Shown here piece after piece: positions 6,382 through 15,878 of a stretch of 28,867 nt of DNA (positions are counted from its first letter, which is position 1; every line of letters begins with the position of its first letter). The notes under the pieces were generated by a model. The model had not been told where the DNA came from and searched no databases. It saw only the letters and a program-made list of their open reading frames with translations. The DNA comes from JAWOGN01 sp046496815. GTDB lineage: Bacteria > Desulfobacterota > DSM-4660 > Desulfatiglandales > Desulfatiglandaceae. The translations under genes and the position numbers were made by a program. The stretch is from NCBI GenBank assembly GCA_046496815.1, contig JAWOGN010000250.1, forward strand, positions 1-28,867. Reading direction: 5' to 3'.

Positions 6382-8470
6382 CTTCCAAACTTTCGCCCAA
6401 TGCGGCTTTTCTCGAAAGACGAATCTTCCCCGTGTCATCGACGCCCAGAACCTTTACCAGCACCTCATCCCCTTCTTGAAGCACATCGGTCACCTTGTTG
6501 ACTCTTCCGCGGTCCAGTTGTGATATGTGGACCAGGCCATCGGTTCCGGGAAAAATCTCCACAAACGCGCCAAAATCCATGATCTTTACGACCTTCCCCA
6601 TGTATAGTTTGCCCACTTCCGCTTCCTGAATGATTTCATTAATCATTTCAATGGCGGCATCGGAGGCCTCTTTTTCAGAGGCGGCAATGGTGACCGTCCC
6701 CTCGTCATCCACATCGATTTTCGATCCACTTACGTTCGTGATTTCCCGGATCGTCTTGCCGCCGGGGCCGATCAGGAGCCGGACCTTTTCAGGTTTGATC
6801 TGAATGGTGATGATAATCGGCGCATATTCAGACACCTGGCCTCTCGGTTTGGATATGGCCTTATTCATCTTATCCAAAATGAGCATTCTGGCCGCTTTGG
6901 CCTGATCGAGGGCTTTCTCCATGACTTCCCGCGCAATGCCCTCGATCTTGATATCCATTTGTAAAGCGGTAATGCCTTTTTGCGTACCGGTTACCTTAAA
7001 ATCCATATCACCATAATGGTCTTCATCCCCGATGATGTCGGTCAGAACGATCACCTTGTCACCGTCCGACACCAGACCCATGGCCACGCCTGCAACCGCA
7101 TCCTTGAGAGGCACACCGGCATCCATGAGGGAAAGGCTGGCGCCGCAGACACTGGCCATCGACGAGGAACCATTGGATTCAAGAATCTCTGAAACGACTC
7201 GAACACAGTATTCAAAATTCTCCCTATCAGGCATCACGGGTATGAGGGCTCTGCGCGCAAGCGCACCATGACCGATTTCTCTGCGTCCCGGACCGCTCAG
7301 TCTCCTGGCCTCCCCGACACTATAGGGAGGGAAATTATAGTGGAATATAAAGGATCTGAAATGTTCGCCATGGATGGATTCAATTCGCTGATCGTCCATC
7401 CCGGTACCCAGCGTCACCAGAACCATGGCCTGCGTCTCTCCGCGCGTAAAAAGGGCGGAGCCGTGAACCCGGGGCAGAAGTCCGACCATGCATTCAATGG
7501 GGCGAACCTCCGTAAAGGGCCTGCCGTCGATTCTTTTTCCATCTTCCAGCATCATCCGGCGCACCATCTCACGTTCCAGGTCGTGAATCGAATCACCCAC
7601 TTCCGAAGCCCGGTCCGCATAAGCTTCACCCAGCCCGTCAAGAACCGATGTGAAAACTTCTTTTCTTTTCTGCTCCCGCATTTGCTTGTCGGCAATCGTG
7701 ATGACTTCCCTCAGCAACGGGGTTCCTGCAGTCACAATTTTTTCCTGTAGCACTTCATCGACTTGTTTCGCCGGAATAACCCGTTTGGGTTTGCCGACCG
7801 CCGCCTTGAGTTCCGCCTGCATGTCCAACATGGGTTTCAGGGTTTCAAAACCGTAATAGATCGCCTCGATCATTTCCTGCTCCGACACAAACCCACTGCC
7901 GCCCTCCACCATAACAATGCCGGATTGGTTTCCTGCCACGAAGAGATGAATATCACTCTCACCCTGCTGGCTTACCGTCGGATTGGGGATGAGTTTCCCA
8001 TCCACCCTTCCCACACGAACGCCCGCAATAGGCCCCAAAAATGGGATGTCGGATATTTCGAGTGCCGCGGAGGCCCCCAGAAGCGCCAGCACATCCCCCT
8101 CATTTTCCTTGTCTGTCGAAAGCACCGTGGCGATCACTTGGGTCTCGTAGTGGTAATTGTCCGGGAAAAGAGGCCTGAGGGGTCTATCGATCAGGCGGGA
8201 AACCAGCGTCTCTTTTTCACTCGGTCTTCCCATGTCCCTGCGAAAAAAATTCCCGGGGATTCGGCCGCCCGCATAGGACATCTCCTGATATTCCACCGTC
8301 AAGGGCAAAAAATCGATTCCCTCGCGAACTTCATCCGTGGAGACCGCAGTCACGAGTACCACCGTCTCTCCACACGTTACAACGACGGAACCGCCGGCTT
8401 GTTTGGCGATCCGACCCGTTTCGACATTCAAACTCACACCATTAATTTCGATTGAACTATTTTTTATCAT
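6371..8470 (-). CDS. pnp: Polyribonucleotide nucleotidyltransferase (PNPase)
   Basis: PNPase degrades RNA from the 3' end using phosphate and can also add tails; it is a core enzyme of mRNA turnover. The 699-residue product has the full layout: RNase PH domain 1 (with FFRRDMGRPSEKE), an alpha-helical linker, RNase PH domain 2 (FTRGETQAMV and the GDMDFKVTGT segment with the catalytic aspartates), then KH (IGPGGKTIREI) and a C-terminal S1 domain (MGKVVKIMDFGAFVEI). The start is set at ATG 8470: a GGAT motif lies about 10 nt upstream, and the 19 residues of a longer frame to 8527 fall in the spacer and look non-coding. It follows rpsO by 80 nt, the usual rpsO-pnp pairing. Confidence 0.97.
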   Translation of the reverse strand: MIKNSSIEINGVSLNVETGRIAKQAGGSVVVTCGETVVLVTAVSTDEVREGIDFLPLTVEYQEMSYAGGRIPGNFFRRDMGRPSEKETLVSRLIDRPLRPLFPDNYHYETQVIATVLSTDKENEGDVLALLGASAALEISDIPFLGPIAGVRVGRVDGKLIPNPTVSQQGESDIHLFVAGNQSGIVMVEGGSGFVSEQEMIEAIYYGFETLKPMLDMQAELKAAVGKPKRVIPAKQVDEVLQEKIVTAGTPLLREVITIADKQMREQKRKEVFTSVLDGLGEAYADRASEVGDSIHDLEREMVRRMMLEDGKRIDGRPFTEVRPIECMVGLLPRVHGSALFTRGETQAMVLVTLGTGMDDQRIESIHGEHFRSFIFHYNFPPYSVGEARRLSGPGRREIGHGALARRALIPVMPDRENFEYCVRVVSEILESNGSSSMASVCGASLSLMDAGVPLKDAVAGVAMGLVSDGDKVIVLTDIIGDEDHYGDMDFKVTGTQKGITALQMDIKIEGIAREVMEKALDQAKAARMLILDKMNKAISKPRGQVSEYAPIIITIQIKPEKVRLLIGPGGKTIREITNVSGSKIDVDDEGTVTIAASEKEASDAAIEMINEIIQEAEVGKLYMGKVVKIMDFGAFVEIFPGTDGLVHISQLDRGRVNKVTDVLQEGDEVLVKVLGVDDTGKIRLSRKAALGESLEDVS

Positions 8471-8550
8471 TTTCTTTTCGATCCTTTCATTGCCTCGACC
8501 TTCTCTCGTTAAGGGTTTCGCCGACAAAACCAGACAGCAAAGCGTAATGT

Positions 8551-8820
8551 CTATTTTCGGATGCCGAGTTCTTGAATAACGGTACGATACTTCTCCACAT
8601 CTTTTCTCTTAAGATAATTCAGCAGTCTTCGCCGTTGCCCCACCAGCTTCAACAACCCTCGTCGTGAATGATGATCTTTTTTGTGTATCTTAAAATGGTC
8701 CGTAAGATATTTGATGCGACTGCTCAGCAGGGCAACTTGAACCTCAGGGGATCCCGTATCCTTTTCATTCACCTTGAACTTCTCAATAATTTCTTTTTTA
8801 ACTTCCGGCGTTAAAACCAC
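8551..8820 (-). CDS. rpsO: 30S ribosomal protein S15
   Basis: S15 binds the central domain of 16S rRNA early in 30S assembly. The product includes the characteristic DTGSPEVQVALLSSRI and the HHSRRGLLKLVGQRRRLLNYL basic helix. I place the start at GTG 8820 because AGGAGG lies exactly 8 nt before it and the protein then has 89 residues, the normal length. A frame from ATG 8850 would give 99 residues, with its first codons running across the Shine-Dalgarno sequence itself. It follows truB by 39 nt and precedes pnp. No strong RNase III-type hairpin is evident between rpsO and pnp. Confidence 0.97.
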   Translation of the reverse strand: MVLTPEVKKEIIEKFKVNEKDTGSPEVQVALLSSRIKYLTDHFKIHKKDHHSRRGLLKLVGQRRRLLNYLKRKDVEKYRTVIQELGIRK

Positions 8821-8859
8821 TTTTCTTTCCTCCTGTAGTTTTTCATTCAAACTGGATTA

Positions 8860-9783
8860 TCAGGAAAACACCCGCTCCAACCACAAACTGCCGGCACCGA
8901 CCTCCCGGCTCTCCTGCATCCGTGCGACGGCCACCAGCTCATTCTCCCTGACCAATTTCACGTACCCGCCCTCACATCCGGCTATGGGAAAACCCGCATT
9001 CAATTCACTCCAGGACGGCTGGTGACCCCTTCGGATTTTCTTGGCGATCTCCTCGCCCACCGCCATCTCGCACATCCCGGGAAGCGCCCCCCTCAACGGA
9101 ATTATTTTGTCCACCAGGAAAGCCCGTCCTTGCTTCGAAGAAATCGCTGCCGAACTCAATGCGTTTTGCACATTGAAAAGTCCGCTGGACATCCTTCTCA
9201 GGGCTATGAGATGGCCCCCGGATCCCAATGCCCTTGCCAGATCCGCTGCCAAGCTCCGAATGTAGGTTCCACTTGAACATGTCACTTTCACCTGAACATC
9301 AGGCAATTGAACGGAAAGAACATCAAAGGAATACACGGTGACGGCTTTCGGCCTGAGATTTACAAACACTCCTTTTCGCGCCAACTTGTAAGCCCGCTGC
9401 CCCTCATATTTGACCGCCGAATACGCCGGGGGGACCTGCTCGATGTCTCCGATGAAACGGGCGGCTGTCTCTTGGATTTGTTTCAGGGTTAATTCGGGCA
9501 CCGCATGGACCCGAACCTCTCGTCCCGTAGAATCCAGCGTATCTGTTTCGAGCCCCAGCTTAACGGTTGCCAGGTAAGTCTTCTTTCCAGCCATCAAGAA
9601 TCGAGACAGCTTGGTTCCTTGACCCAACAGAATGATCAGCAATCCGGTGGCAAAGGGATCGAGCGTCCCTGCATGACCCGCCTTTCGGATCTTCAGCAAG
9701 CGTCTCGCCTTTTTCACCACCCCATAGGAGGTTTCACCTTCATGTTTATCAATTAAGAGTATCCCATCAATTATCTGTCCCAT
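8860..9783 (-). CDS. truB: tRNA pseudouridine(55) synthase
   Basis: TruB isomerises uridine 55 to pseudouridine in the T-loop of tRNAs and also acts as a tRNA chaperone. The 307-residue protein shows GILLIDKHEGETSYGVV at the N-terminus, the catalytic motif GHAGTLDPFATGLL with the aspartate at position 42, the VPPAYSAVKYEGQRAYKLAR strand, and SSGTYIRSLAADLA. The C-terminal portion (about 230-307) matches the PUA-like extension. Its ATG lies inside the end of nrnA (17-bp overlap), so the two genes are translationally coupled. Confidence 0.96.
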   Translation of the reverse strand: MGQIIDGILLIDKHEGETSYGVVKKARRLLKIRKAGHAGTLDPFATGLLIILLGQGTKLSRFLMAGKKTYLATVKLGLETDTLDSTGREVRVHAVPELTLKQIQETAARFIGDIEQVPPAYSAVKYEGQRAYKLARKGVFVNLRPKAVTVYSFDVLSVQLPDVQVKVTCSSGTYIRSLAADLARALGSGGHLIALRRMSSGLFNVQNALSSAAISSKQGRAFLVDKIIPLRGALPGMCEMAVGEEIAKKIRRGHQPSWSELNAGFPIAGCEGGYVKLVRENELVAVARMQESREVGAGSLWLERVFS

Positions 9784-10810
9784 CCAGAAACCAAACAGCC
9801 TCTTTCAAGAAATTCGCTTTCAAAACGCTTAACGGCCCGTGACACTCAAGGCCCGCCGCTCTGGCATGTCCACCCCCTCCAAATCGGGCGGCCAACCGGG
9901 CCACATTCACCAAACTGTTTGATCGCAAGCTGAACTTAAAATCGTTTTCGCCGGTTTGGCGAATCAGCACGGCAAGCTCGACCCCTGAAACGAACCGGGG
10001 ATAGTCTACAAATCTCTCACTGTCCGCCACGTCCGCTCCCGCCTTGCCGAATGTCTCTAGAAAAAGGGTCATCATCCCTATTTTTCCCTCATGATGAAAT
10101 TCCAGGGTGCCGAGGGCCATTTCCAACAGCCTCAACCGGGACACACCGTAGCCGCCCGTCACCCTTCGAGATAACTCCCAGGGTTTGGCACCGTGCTCAA
10201 TCATTTCTGCTGCAATTTTCAAGCATGCAGGGGTTGTATTTTCATACCGAAAAGAGCCCGTATCCGTCTGAATTGCGGCGAATATGTTTTCTGCAATCGC
10301 GTGGCCAAGCGAAAATCCTCCCTGCTTGATGACCTGAAAAACCAATTCGCCGGTTGAAGAACTATGAATATCGACCAAATTCAGGTCTCCAAAAAAACTG
10401 TTGGTTTCATGATGGTCGATATTTATCAACCCATTACAGGACTCAAAATAATTCCGAACTTCACCCAGTCGTTCCAGGTCACTGCAATCCAACACGACGA
10501 CAGCGTCAAAAACCGTCTTGGAATCAACGGACTGAACGACCCTGTCGGCCCCATTCAACCCAAAATAGGGAGTGGGAACCGGTGCACCGGTCAAAAGAAC
10601 GACATGCTTCCCTGCCTCCATGAGCGCCTTGCCGAGGGCAAGCATTGAACCGATGCCGTCTACGTCCGGATCTTTGTGTGTCGCGAGAAGAAAGGACCTG
10701 CCGTTCCGAAGGGCGACCGTGATTTTAGTGAGCGACGTCCGGACATCCCGATTTGGGGAAAGGGAATTTTCAGATGAAGAACCCGAACTATTCGTGTTCA
10801 TTTCTTTCAT
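9767..10810 (-). CDS. nrnA: Bifunctional oligoribonuclease / PAP phosphatase (DHH family)
   Basis: The 347-residue protein has the DHH phosphoesterase signature: HKDPDVDGIGS (residues 45-55, usual form HxxPDxDxxGS), VVVLDCSD, the NIDHHETN motif that names the family, and the DHHA1 motif GGGHARAAG near the C-terminus. NrnA proteins remove nucleotides from 2-5-mer RNAs and can dephosphorylate 3'-phosphoadenosine 5'-phosphate. The location between rbfA and truB fits a role finishing RNA decay alongside PNPase. The ATG at 10810 overlaps the 3' end of rbfA by 23 bp. An ATG at 10801 is also possible; a TTG at 10846 is unlikely. The first 25 residues are serine/asparagine-rich and not conserved. Confidence 0.9.
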   Translation of the reverse strand: MKEMNTNSSGSSSENSLSPNRDVRTSLTKITVALRNGRSFLLATHKDPDVDGIGSMLALGKALMEAGKHVVLLTGAPVPTPYFGLNGADRVVQSVDSKTVFDAVVVLDCSDLERLGEVRNYFESCNGLINIDHHETNSFFGDLNLVDIHSSSTGELVFQVIKQGGFSLGHAIAENIFAAIQTDTGSFRYENTTPACLKIAAEMIEHGAKPWELSRRVTGGYGVSRLRLLEMALGTLEFHHEGKIGMMTLFLETFGKAGADVADSERFVDYPRFVSGVELAVLIRQTGENDFKFSLRSNSLVNVARLAARFGGGGHARAAGLECHGPLSVLKANFLKEAVWFLDGTDN

Positions 10811-11171
10811 CGTATGTTCCGCTTTCCGATGTACGTATTTCGTCAAGAAGTCTGTCCATATGGCTGCCCCGCTCCATGGTGGGGTCGTAATCGAAGATGA
10901 TTTCAGGCACGTACCTCAATCCCATTCGCGATCCGATTTGGCGCTTAATGAAACCCTTGGCACTGTCGAGACCTGCTTGCGCCCGCTTGATCTGATCCTT
11001 CGGTCCCAGAACACTAAAGTATATGCGGCCCAGCTTGAGATCATCACTGAGTCGAATTCCGGTTACGGTAACCCCTCGAACCCTGGGATCTTTCACCCTT
11101 TCCAGCAGCAGCGAAGCGACTTCCTTAAGGATTTTGTCACCCACTCTGATGGAACGTTTACCCGGCAGCAT
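10788..11171 (-). CDS. rbfA: 30S ribosome-binding factor A
   Basis: RbfA is a KH-fold protein that binds immature 30S subunits and is needed for late 16S rRNA maturation and cold adaptation. The 127-residue product has RSIRVGDKILKEVASLLLERVKDPRV, the DLKLGRIYFSVLG strand, and LRYVPEIIFDYDPTMERGSHMDRLLDEI, all typical. I prefer ATG 11171, which aligns with the usual short N-terminus; a GTG at 11204 adds 11 poorly supported residues. It lies between ylxP (60 nt upstream) and nrnA (overlapping). Confidence 0.95.
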   Translation of the reverse strand: MLPGKRSIRVGDKILKEVASLLLERVKDPRVRGVTVTGIRLSDDLKLGRIYFSVLGPKDQIKRAQAGLDSAKGFIKRQIGSRMGLRYVPEIIFDYDPTMERGSHMDRLLDEIRTSESGTYDERNEHE

Positions 11172-11231
11172 GTTCCAATCCCGGATTAAAAACCATGGGT
11201 TCACTCGATTCAGGCTTGCGTACCGCGCCGC

Positions 11232-11519
11232 TCACAGATTGAAAATCTCCATCTCGGTATGCACGATTTGTGCGAGATAAAGTGAGTCGAGGAAGCTGAG
11301 TATGTGACTTAAGGAAGAATCAATATGACGCCTGTCATTTCCGACTGCACTGACCCCCAGTTCGATCCTCTGCCACTTATCATTTGAGCCCACTTCGGCA
11401 ATTGAAACGTTGAAGCGAGACTTCACTTTGCCGACCATGCTTTTTACGACCTTCCGCTTTCCCTTCAGCGATCTGTTTTCGGGCAAACAAAATTCTATTT
11501 TGAGGCTCCCCACCACCAT
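11232..11519 (-). CDS. YlxP-like DUF503 protein
   Basis: This 95-residue protein belongs to the DUF503/YlxP family: an N-terminal MVVGSLKIEFCLPENRSLKGKR strand-turn, a helix with KSRFNVSIAEVGSNDKWQRIELGVSAVGN, and a final helix. Members sit almost invariably between infB and rbfA and are thought to help ribosome assembly, but the biochemical role is not firmly known. GGAG lies 9 nt before the ATG, and the gene begins 3 nt after the infB stop, so both are read from one message. Confidence 0.9.
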   Translation of the reverse strand: MVVGSLKIEFCLPENRSLKGKRKVVKSMVGKVKSRFNVSIAEVGSNDKWQRIELGVSAVGNDRRHIDSSLSHILSFLDSLYLAQIVHTEMEIFNL

Positions 11520-11522
11520 CGG

Positions 11523-14168
11523 CTACAACTCCGCTTCCATCTCCTCGATCTGATACACCTCAAAGACGTCTCCGGGTTTTATGTCCTGAAAATTCTGAAG
11601 GCCGATACCACACTCATATCCGGACTGAACTTCTTTGGCATCTTCCTTAAATCTCTTGAGGGAAGCAATCTTGCCGTCAAAAACGACCACATCGTCCCGC
11701 AACAGCCGTATGTTTGCATTTCTCTCGACACGACCATCCGTGACATAACAACCTGCCACAGTCCCGACTTTTGGGACATGGAAGATCTCCTTAATGTCGA
11801 CACGCCCAATGATGTGCTCCTTGAAGACAGGTTCGAGAAGACCCGCCATTGCCATTCGGATGTCTTGAATTGCGTTGTAAATTACATCGTAGTAACGGAT
11901 GTCCACATCCTCTCTCTCGGCGATTTCACGAACACGTGGGTTCGCCCTCACATTAAAACCGATAATTATGGCACCCGAAGCGGACGCCAGCATCACATCC
12001 GACTCGGTGATCGCACCCGTTGCGGAATGGATAATCTTGAGTTTGACCGCTTCGGTGCTTTGTTTCACCAGCGAATCGGCCAGTGCCTCCAGTGACCCCT
12101 GCACATCGGTCTTCAGGACGATGTTAAGCTCCTTCACCTCCCCTTCCTTTATCCTTTCAAATAAGTCATCGAGACTGACCAGGCCTCGTTTGGAGGTTTC
12201 CTGTTTCTTGCTTTTTTCCTTACGATGCTCAATGACCTGCTTTGCTGTTCTTTCATCCTGCACGCTGATAAATTCATCGCCCGCCATAGGAACACCTGAG
12301 ATACCATATATCTCGACGGGTACGGACGGACCGGCGGATTTCATCTTCTTGCCGCGGTGATTGAGCATGGCCCTCAATCGGCCGTAATGCTCGCCGCAAA
12401 TGAAATAATCGCCTTGACGGAGCGTGCCGTCTTTGATGAGGACTGTGGCCACAGGTCCTCTGTTCTTGTCCAGTTTTGCTTCAATGATGATGCCTCTTGC
12501 CGGCTTGTTGGGATTTCCCTTGAGTTCAAGCATTTCGGACTGAAGCAAAATCGTACTCAGCAATTCATCCACCCCCTCACCGGTCTTCGCGGAAATGTGC
12601 CCAAAAAGGGTGTCACCCCCCCAGTCCTCAGGAGCCAGCTCCAGCTCAGCCAATTCCCTTTTCACCTTTTCCGGATCGGCTTCGGGTTTGTCGATCTTGT
12701 TCACGGCAACCACAATGGGGATGTTGGCTGCCCGCGCATGATTTATCGCTTCCTTCGTCTGCGGCATCACACCGTCATCCGCCGCCACAACCAACACAAT
12801 GAGGTCGGTGACTTTGGCGCCCCGGGCCCGCATTGCGGTGAATGCTTCGTGCCCGGGAGTATCCAGAAAAACGATATCACCCCCCGCTTGCTTCACATAA
12901 TAAGCGCCGATATGCTGCGTTATTCCGCCCGATTCTCCCCCGATAATGTTGGATTTTCTGATATAATCGAGCAAAGAGGTTTTTCCGTGATCCACGTGCC
13001 CCATGATGGTCACCACCGGGGGTCTTTGCGCCAGATCCTCCGGCCGGTCCTCCGCAGCCTCAATGAGTCGCGCCTCCTCGAAGGTATCCAATTCCAGTTC
13101 GTAGCCAAATTCATCTGCCACGAAAGACGCCGTCTCGAAATCTACGGATTGATTGATGGTCGCAGGAACACCGGAGGCGATGAGCCGCTTGATCAACTCG
13201 ACTGCTTTGGTTCCCAGGGCCCTTGCTAATTCGGCGACCGTGACGAATTCCTGGACTTTAATTCTTCGCTTGATGGCCTTTGGGACCGTAATTTCAGTTC
13301 GTTTCCCTTTCTTGACGCCTTCCTTTGCTTTTTTGCCCAATACCCTTTCTTTACGACGCGGAGCGCGGCCCTCATACAGATCCGCCTTTTCGTAAATTTC
13401 CTTCTTCCGTCGACGGGCGGGACCTTTTTCAACCAGCTCTTTTGGGGCCTTCTTTTTGTCTTTCCTTTTCTTACCAACCGTTTCCGAATCCTCAACTTTG
13501 GGTAATCCCCGAAGGATCTCGACAGGTTTTAAGGGCACCCCTTCTTGGGCAGTCGGCCTCGAGGGTGTTTTCTCAGCCTGCTTGGCCAAGATATCCATCA
13601 AAGGTCCCTCTTCGGCACGTTTTATTATTTTTGCAGCTTGATCAACCCGCTTCTTTTTTACCCGTTTCAGTTTGACTTTGGCTTCTTCCGAAGGCTTTGC
13701 CGCCTTTTCCGAGGGGGCTTCAGTCTCCATCGTTTCCGCCGTCGGTTTTTCTTCCGCGGTTGCTTCGGAAGGGGCCTCATCAAGGAGCGCCGCCTCCGCG
13801 ACGAATTCCCCCTCGCCCTCCTTTGAAATCGCTTCAGCACCGATTTCCGTCTCCGGGGCCTCACCGACTTCCAAGGGCGTCTCGGGCGCTGCGACTCCGG
13901 CCTTTTCTTCAGTCTCTACGGTGGGAACCGACGGTTCAACTCTTTGGATCTTTTTTCTCCGCCGAATAACGGTTGGTTTAATGCGTTGTTCTTCGATCAC
14001 TTCAGATATGACACCGGCTGCAATTTCTTTTGCCCTTACCACGGCCGTCTCATCCAGAGTGCTCATGTAATTCTTAACAGTCATTCCCCCGCCATTGAGC
14101 TTTTCAACAAGCTCCTTACTATCCATATTCAGTTCCCTGGCCAATTCATAGACCCTGACTTTCGCCAT
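11523..14168 (-). CDS. infB: Translation initiation factor IF-2
   Basis: IF-2 is the GTPase that places initiator tRNA on the 30S subunit and drives subunit joining. The 881-residue product opens with an IF2_N domain (KVRVYELARELNMDSKELVEKL). A long charged A/E/K-rich linker follows (about 60-290). A second IF2_N-like domain lies near 305-365. The G domain from about 384 shows GHVDHGKTS, a DTPGHEAF switch II and the NKID specificity motif. Domains II, III and IV complete the C-terminal half (for example GYECGIGLQNFQDIKPGD). A GGGGGAG motif lies just before the ATG. It lies 38 nt after ylxR. The linker is low-complexity and will vary between relatives. Confidence 0.98.
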   Translation of the reverse strand: MAKVRVYELARELNMDSKELVEKLNGGGMTVKNYMSTLDETAVVRAKEIAAGVISEVIEEQRIKPTVIRRRKKIQRVEPSVPTVETEEKAGVAAPETPLEVGEAPETEIGAEAISKEGEGEFVAEAALLDEAPSEATAEEKPTAETMETEAPSEKAAKPSEEAKVKLKRVKKKRVDQAAKIIKRAEEGPLMDILAKQAEKTPSRPTAQEGVPLKPVEILRGLPKVEDSETVGKKRKDKKKAPKELVEKGPARRRKKEIYEKADLYEGRAPRRKERVLGKKAKEGVKKGKRTEITVPKAIKRRIKVQEFVTVAELARALGTKAVELIKRLIASGVPATINQSVDFETASFVADEFGYELELDTFEEARLIEAAEDRPEDLAQRPPVVTIMGHVDHGKTSLLDYIRKSNIIGGESGGITQHIGAYYVKQAGGDIVFLDTPGHEAFTAMRARGAKVTDLIVLVVAADDGVMPQTKEAINHARAANIPIVVAVNKIDKPEADPEKVKRELAELELAPEDWGGDTLFGHISAKTGEGVDELLSTILLQSEMLELKGNPNKPARGIIIEAKLDKNRGPVATVLIKDGTLRQGDYFICGEHYGRLRAMLNHRGKKMKSAGPSVPVEIYGISGVPMAGDEFISVQDERTAKQVIEHRKEKSKKQETSKRGLVSLDDLFERIKEGEVKELNIVLKTDVQGSLEALADSLVKQSTEAVKLKIIHSATGAITESDVMLASASGAIIIGFNVRANPRVREIAEREDVDIRYYDVIYNAIQDIRMAMAGLLEPVFKEHIIGRVDIKEIFHVPKVGTVAGCYVTDGRVERNANIRLLRDDVVVFDGKIASLKRFKEDAKEVQSGYECGIGLQNFQDIKPGDVFEVYQIEEMEAEL

Positions 14169-14206
14169 TTACTCCCCCAAAAACCAACCAAATCCCATTC
14201 GGCTAT

Positions 14207-14491
14207 TCAGTGGATGGTATTATCTGAAACATCGCAGGCATTTGGATCGAAACGCAACCGCAGCGGTCCACGCCTCCGGAACGCCCTGCTGAGACGCCCG
14301 CCTTTATCCAAATTCTCCCAGCAGTCCTTTACCGGGCAGACATAGGCCCCCCTGCCCGGAACTCCGGCGGCGTCATCTCGAACCACCTCACCCTTGACGT
14401 CCAAAGCCAGCCGGATCAAATCCGTTTTGCTTCGCTTCTCCCCGCAAGAAACACACGTTCTAACGGGTATGTGACCCTTACGTCTCGGCAT
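14207..14491 (-). CDS. ylxR: YlxR-like DUF448 RNA-binding protein
   Basis: The 94-residue product matches the YlxR/DUF448 family, small basic proteins always found between nusA and infB. Visible marks are PVRTCVSCGEKRSK, a GRGAYVCPVKDCWE loop with conserved cysteines, and a basic helix with RAFRRRG. An RNA-binding or nucleoid-associated regulatory role has been proposed in other bacteria. The ATG at 14491 overlaps the nusA end by 14 bp. An ATG five codons earlier (14506) is also possible, and neither has a clear Shine-Dalgarno, consistent with translation coupled to nusA. Confidence 0.9.
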   Translation of the reverse strand: MPRRKGHIPVRTCVSCGEKRSKTDLIRLALDVKGEVVRDDAAGVPGRGAYVCPVKDCWENLDKGGRLSRAFRRRGPLRLRFDPNACDVSDNTIH

Positions 14492-15821
14492 CCGGCATCG
14501 TCTCATTCACAGGATCATTTACGGCCTCAACACCGTCTGCGCCGCTCTCTGTCGATTCCTCGGTTGCCGTTTCCTCGGTTACCGTTTCCTCACGGGTGTA
14601 CTGAATGGCATCTTCGATGAGTTTAGCCGCCCGCTTGTCGCTGACACCGTCCAAGGCAACCAAGTCCGCAACTGTGGCGTTCGCGATATCACGCGCAGAC
14701 CTGAATCCCTCCTGATAGAGGTCTGCGGCCCGTTTGTCCCCCACTCCCGGCAACTCGAGGAGTGATCTATAGCCGTCCTTTAGATCCCGGTTGTATTGGG
14801 TTTCACTGGTTACATCCAGTTTCCATCCCGTCACTTTGGAAGCCAGGCGAACATTCTGACCCCGCTTGCCGATGGCCAGAGACAGCTGATCATCCGGAAC
14901 GACCACCTCCATGGATCGGTTGGCCTCATCAACGACGACTCTGATTATCTCGGCCGGTGCGAGTGCGTTGCATATGAATTTGGCCGCATCGGGATCCCAG
15001 GTAACAATATCTATCTTTTCACCGCGCAATTCCTGAACCACGGCCTGAACCCTTCTTCCTTTCATGCCGACGCATGCGCCGACCGGATCGACATCGAAGT
15101 CCTTTGATGCCACGGCGATCTTGGTCCTGGCGCCCGGTTCCCTGGCAACTTGCATGATCTGAACAATACCCTCGGAGATTTCGGGAACCTCATTTTCGAA
15201 TAGAACGGATACAAAATTGGGATGCGTTCGTGACAGGATGATCTGGGGTCCGCGACTGAACTGCTTGACTTCCAAAATGTAAGCCCGGATCCGATCGCCT
15301 TGTTTGTAGGATTCTTTGGGGACCTGTTCCTTGGGTGGAAGCTCCGCCTCCGTTCGACCTAGGTTCACAATGATGGAACCTCTGTCAAATCGCTGCACGA
15401 TCCCGTTAATGATCTCTCCTCGCCGATCTTTGAAATCATCGTAAACGATGTCTCTTTCCGCCTCCTTCAACCGTTGCATGATAACTTGTTTTGCCGACTG
15501 AGCCGCAATTCGTCCAAACGCATCCGTATCCATTTTGATTCCAAGGCTGTCCCCGTATTCGGATTCGGGATCCATCTTGTGAGCTTCCTCCAAGGATATC
15601 TGGACATGTTCGTTGGTCACATTTTCGACCACTTCCTTAAACTCAAAGACCTCAATTTCACCCAGTTCGTCACTGTAGCTGACTTCCAGATCATAATCCG
15701 GACCGTATTTTTTTCGGGCCGCTGCTCGTACCGCTTCCTCAAGTGCTCTGATCAGCACGTCTCGCTCGACGGCTTTTTCACGACTTACCTGCTCAATCAT
15801 CCTCGTCAGATCTGAAACCAT
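14478..15821 (-). CDS. nusA: Transcription termination/antitermination protein NusA
   Basis: NusA binds RNA polymerase and nascent RNA and modulates pausing, termination and antitermination. The 447-residue product has the N-terminal polymerase-binding domain (1-125), an S1 domain (about 133-200, GIVQRFDRGSIIVNLGRTEAELP) and two KH domains (about 228-345, VGACVGMKGRRVQAVVQEL and LAIGKRGQNVRLASKVTGW). Two helix-hairpin-helix units follow (LPGVGDKRAADLYQEG and LDGVSDKRAAKLIEDA), then an acidic E/T-rich tail. GGAG lies 9 nt before the ATG. It follows rimP by 57 nt. Confidence 0.98.
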   Translation of the reverse strand: MVSDLTRMIEQVSREKAVERDVLIRALEEAVRAAARKKYGPDYDLEVSYSDELGEIEVFEFKEVVENVTNEHVQISLEEAHKMDPESEYGDSLGIKMDTDAFGRIAAQSAKQVIMQRLKEAERDIVYDDFKDRRGEIINGIVQRFDRGSIIVNLGRTEAELPPKEQVPKESYKQGDRIRAYILEVKQFSRGPQIILSRTHPNFVSVLFENEVPEISEGIVQIMQVAREPGARTKIAVASKDFDVDPVGACVGMKGRRVQAVVQELRGEKIDIVTWDPDAAKFICNALAPAEIIRVVVDEANRSMEVVVPDDQLSLAIGKRGQNVRLASKVTGWKLDVTSETQYNRDLKDGYRSLLELPGVGDKRAADLYQEGFRSARDIANATVADLVALDGVSDKRAAKLIEDAIQYTREETVTEETATEESTESGADGVEAVNDPVNETMPDAET

Positions 15822-15878
15822 TTTACGTTACTCCGGAAATAATTAAATTTCTCGTATCGATTTCCGCTTTAAAATCGG

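Noticed and set aside
6382..6438. Longer N-terminus for the M16 peptidase
   Set aside because: The extra 19 residues lie wholly within pnp coding sequence and do not resemble the family. ATG 6381 gives the usual start and a short coupling overlap.
8821..8850. ATG 8850 as the rpsO start
   Set aside because: Its codons run through the AGGAGG ribosome site; GTG 8820 has ideal spacing and gives exactly the normal 89 residues.
12357..13229. 290-codon plus-strand open frame opposite infB
   Set aside because: It lies opposite the G domain of infB, whose motifs are fully conserved. The antisense peptide is rich in H, R and F without domain structure.
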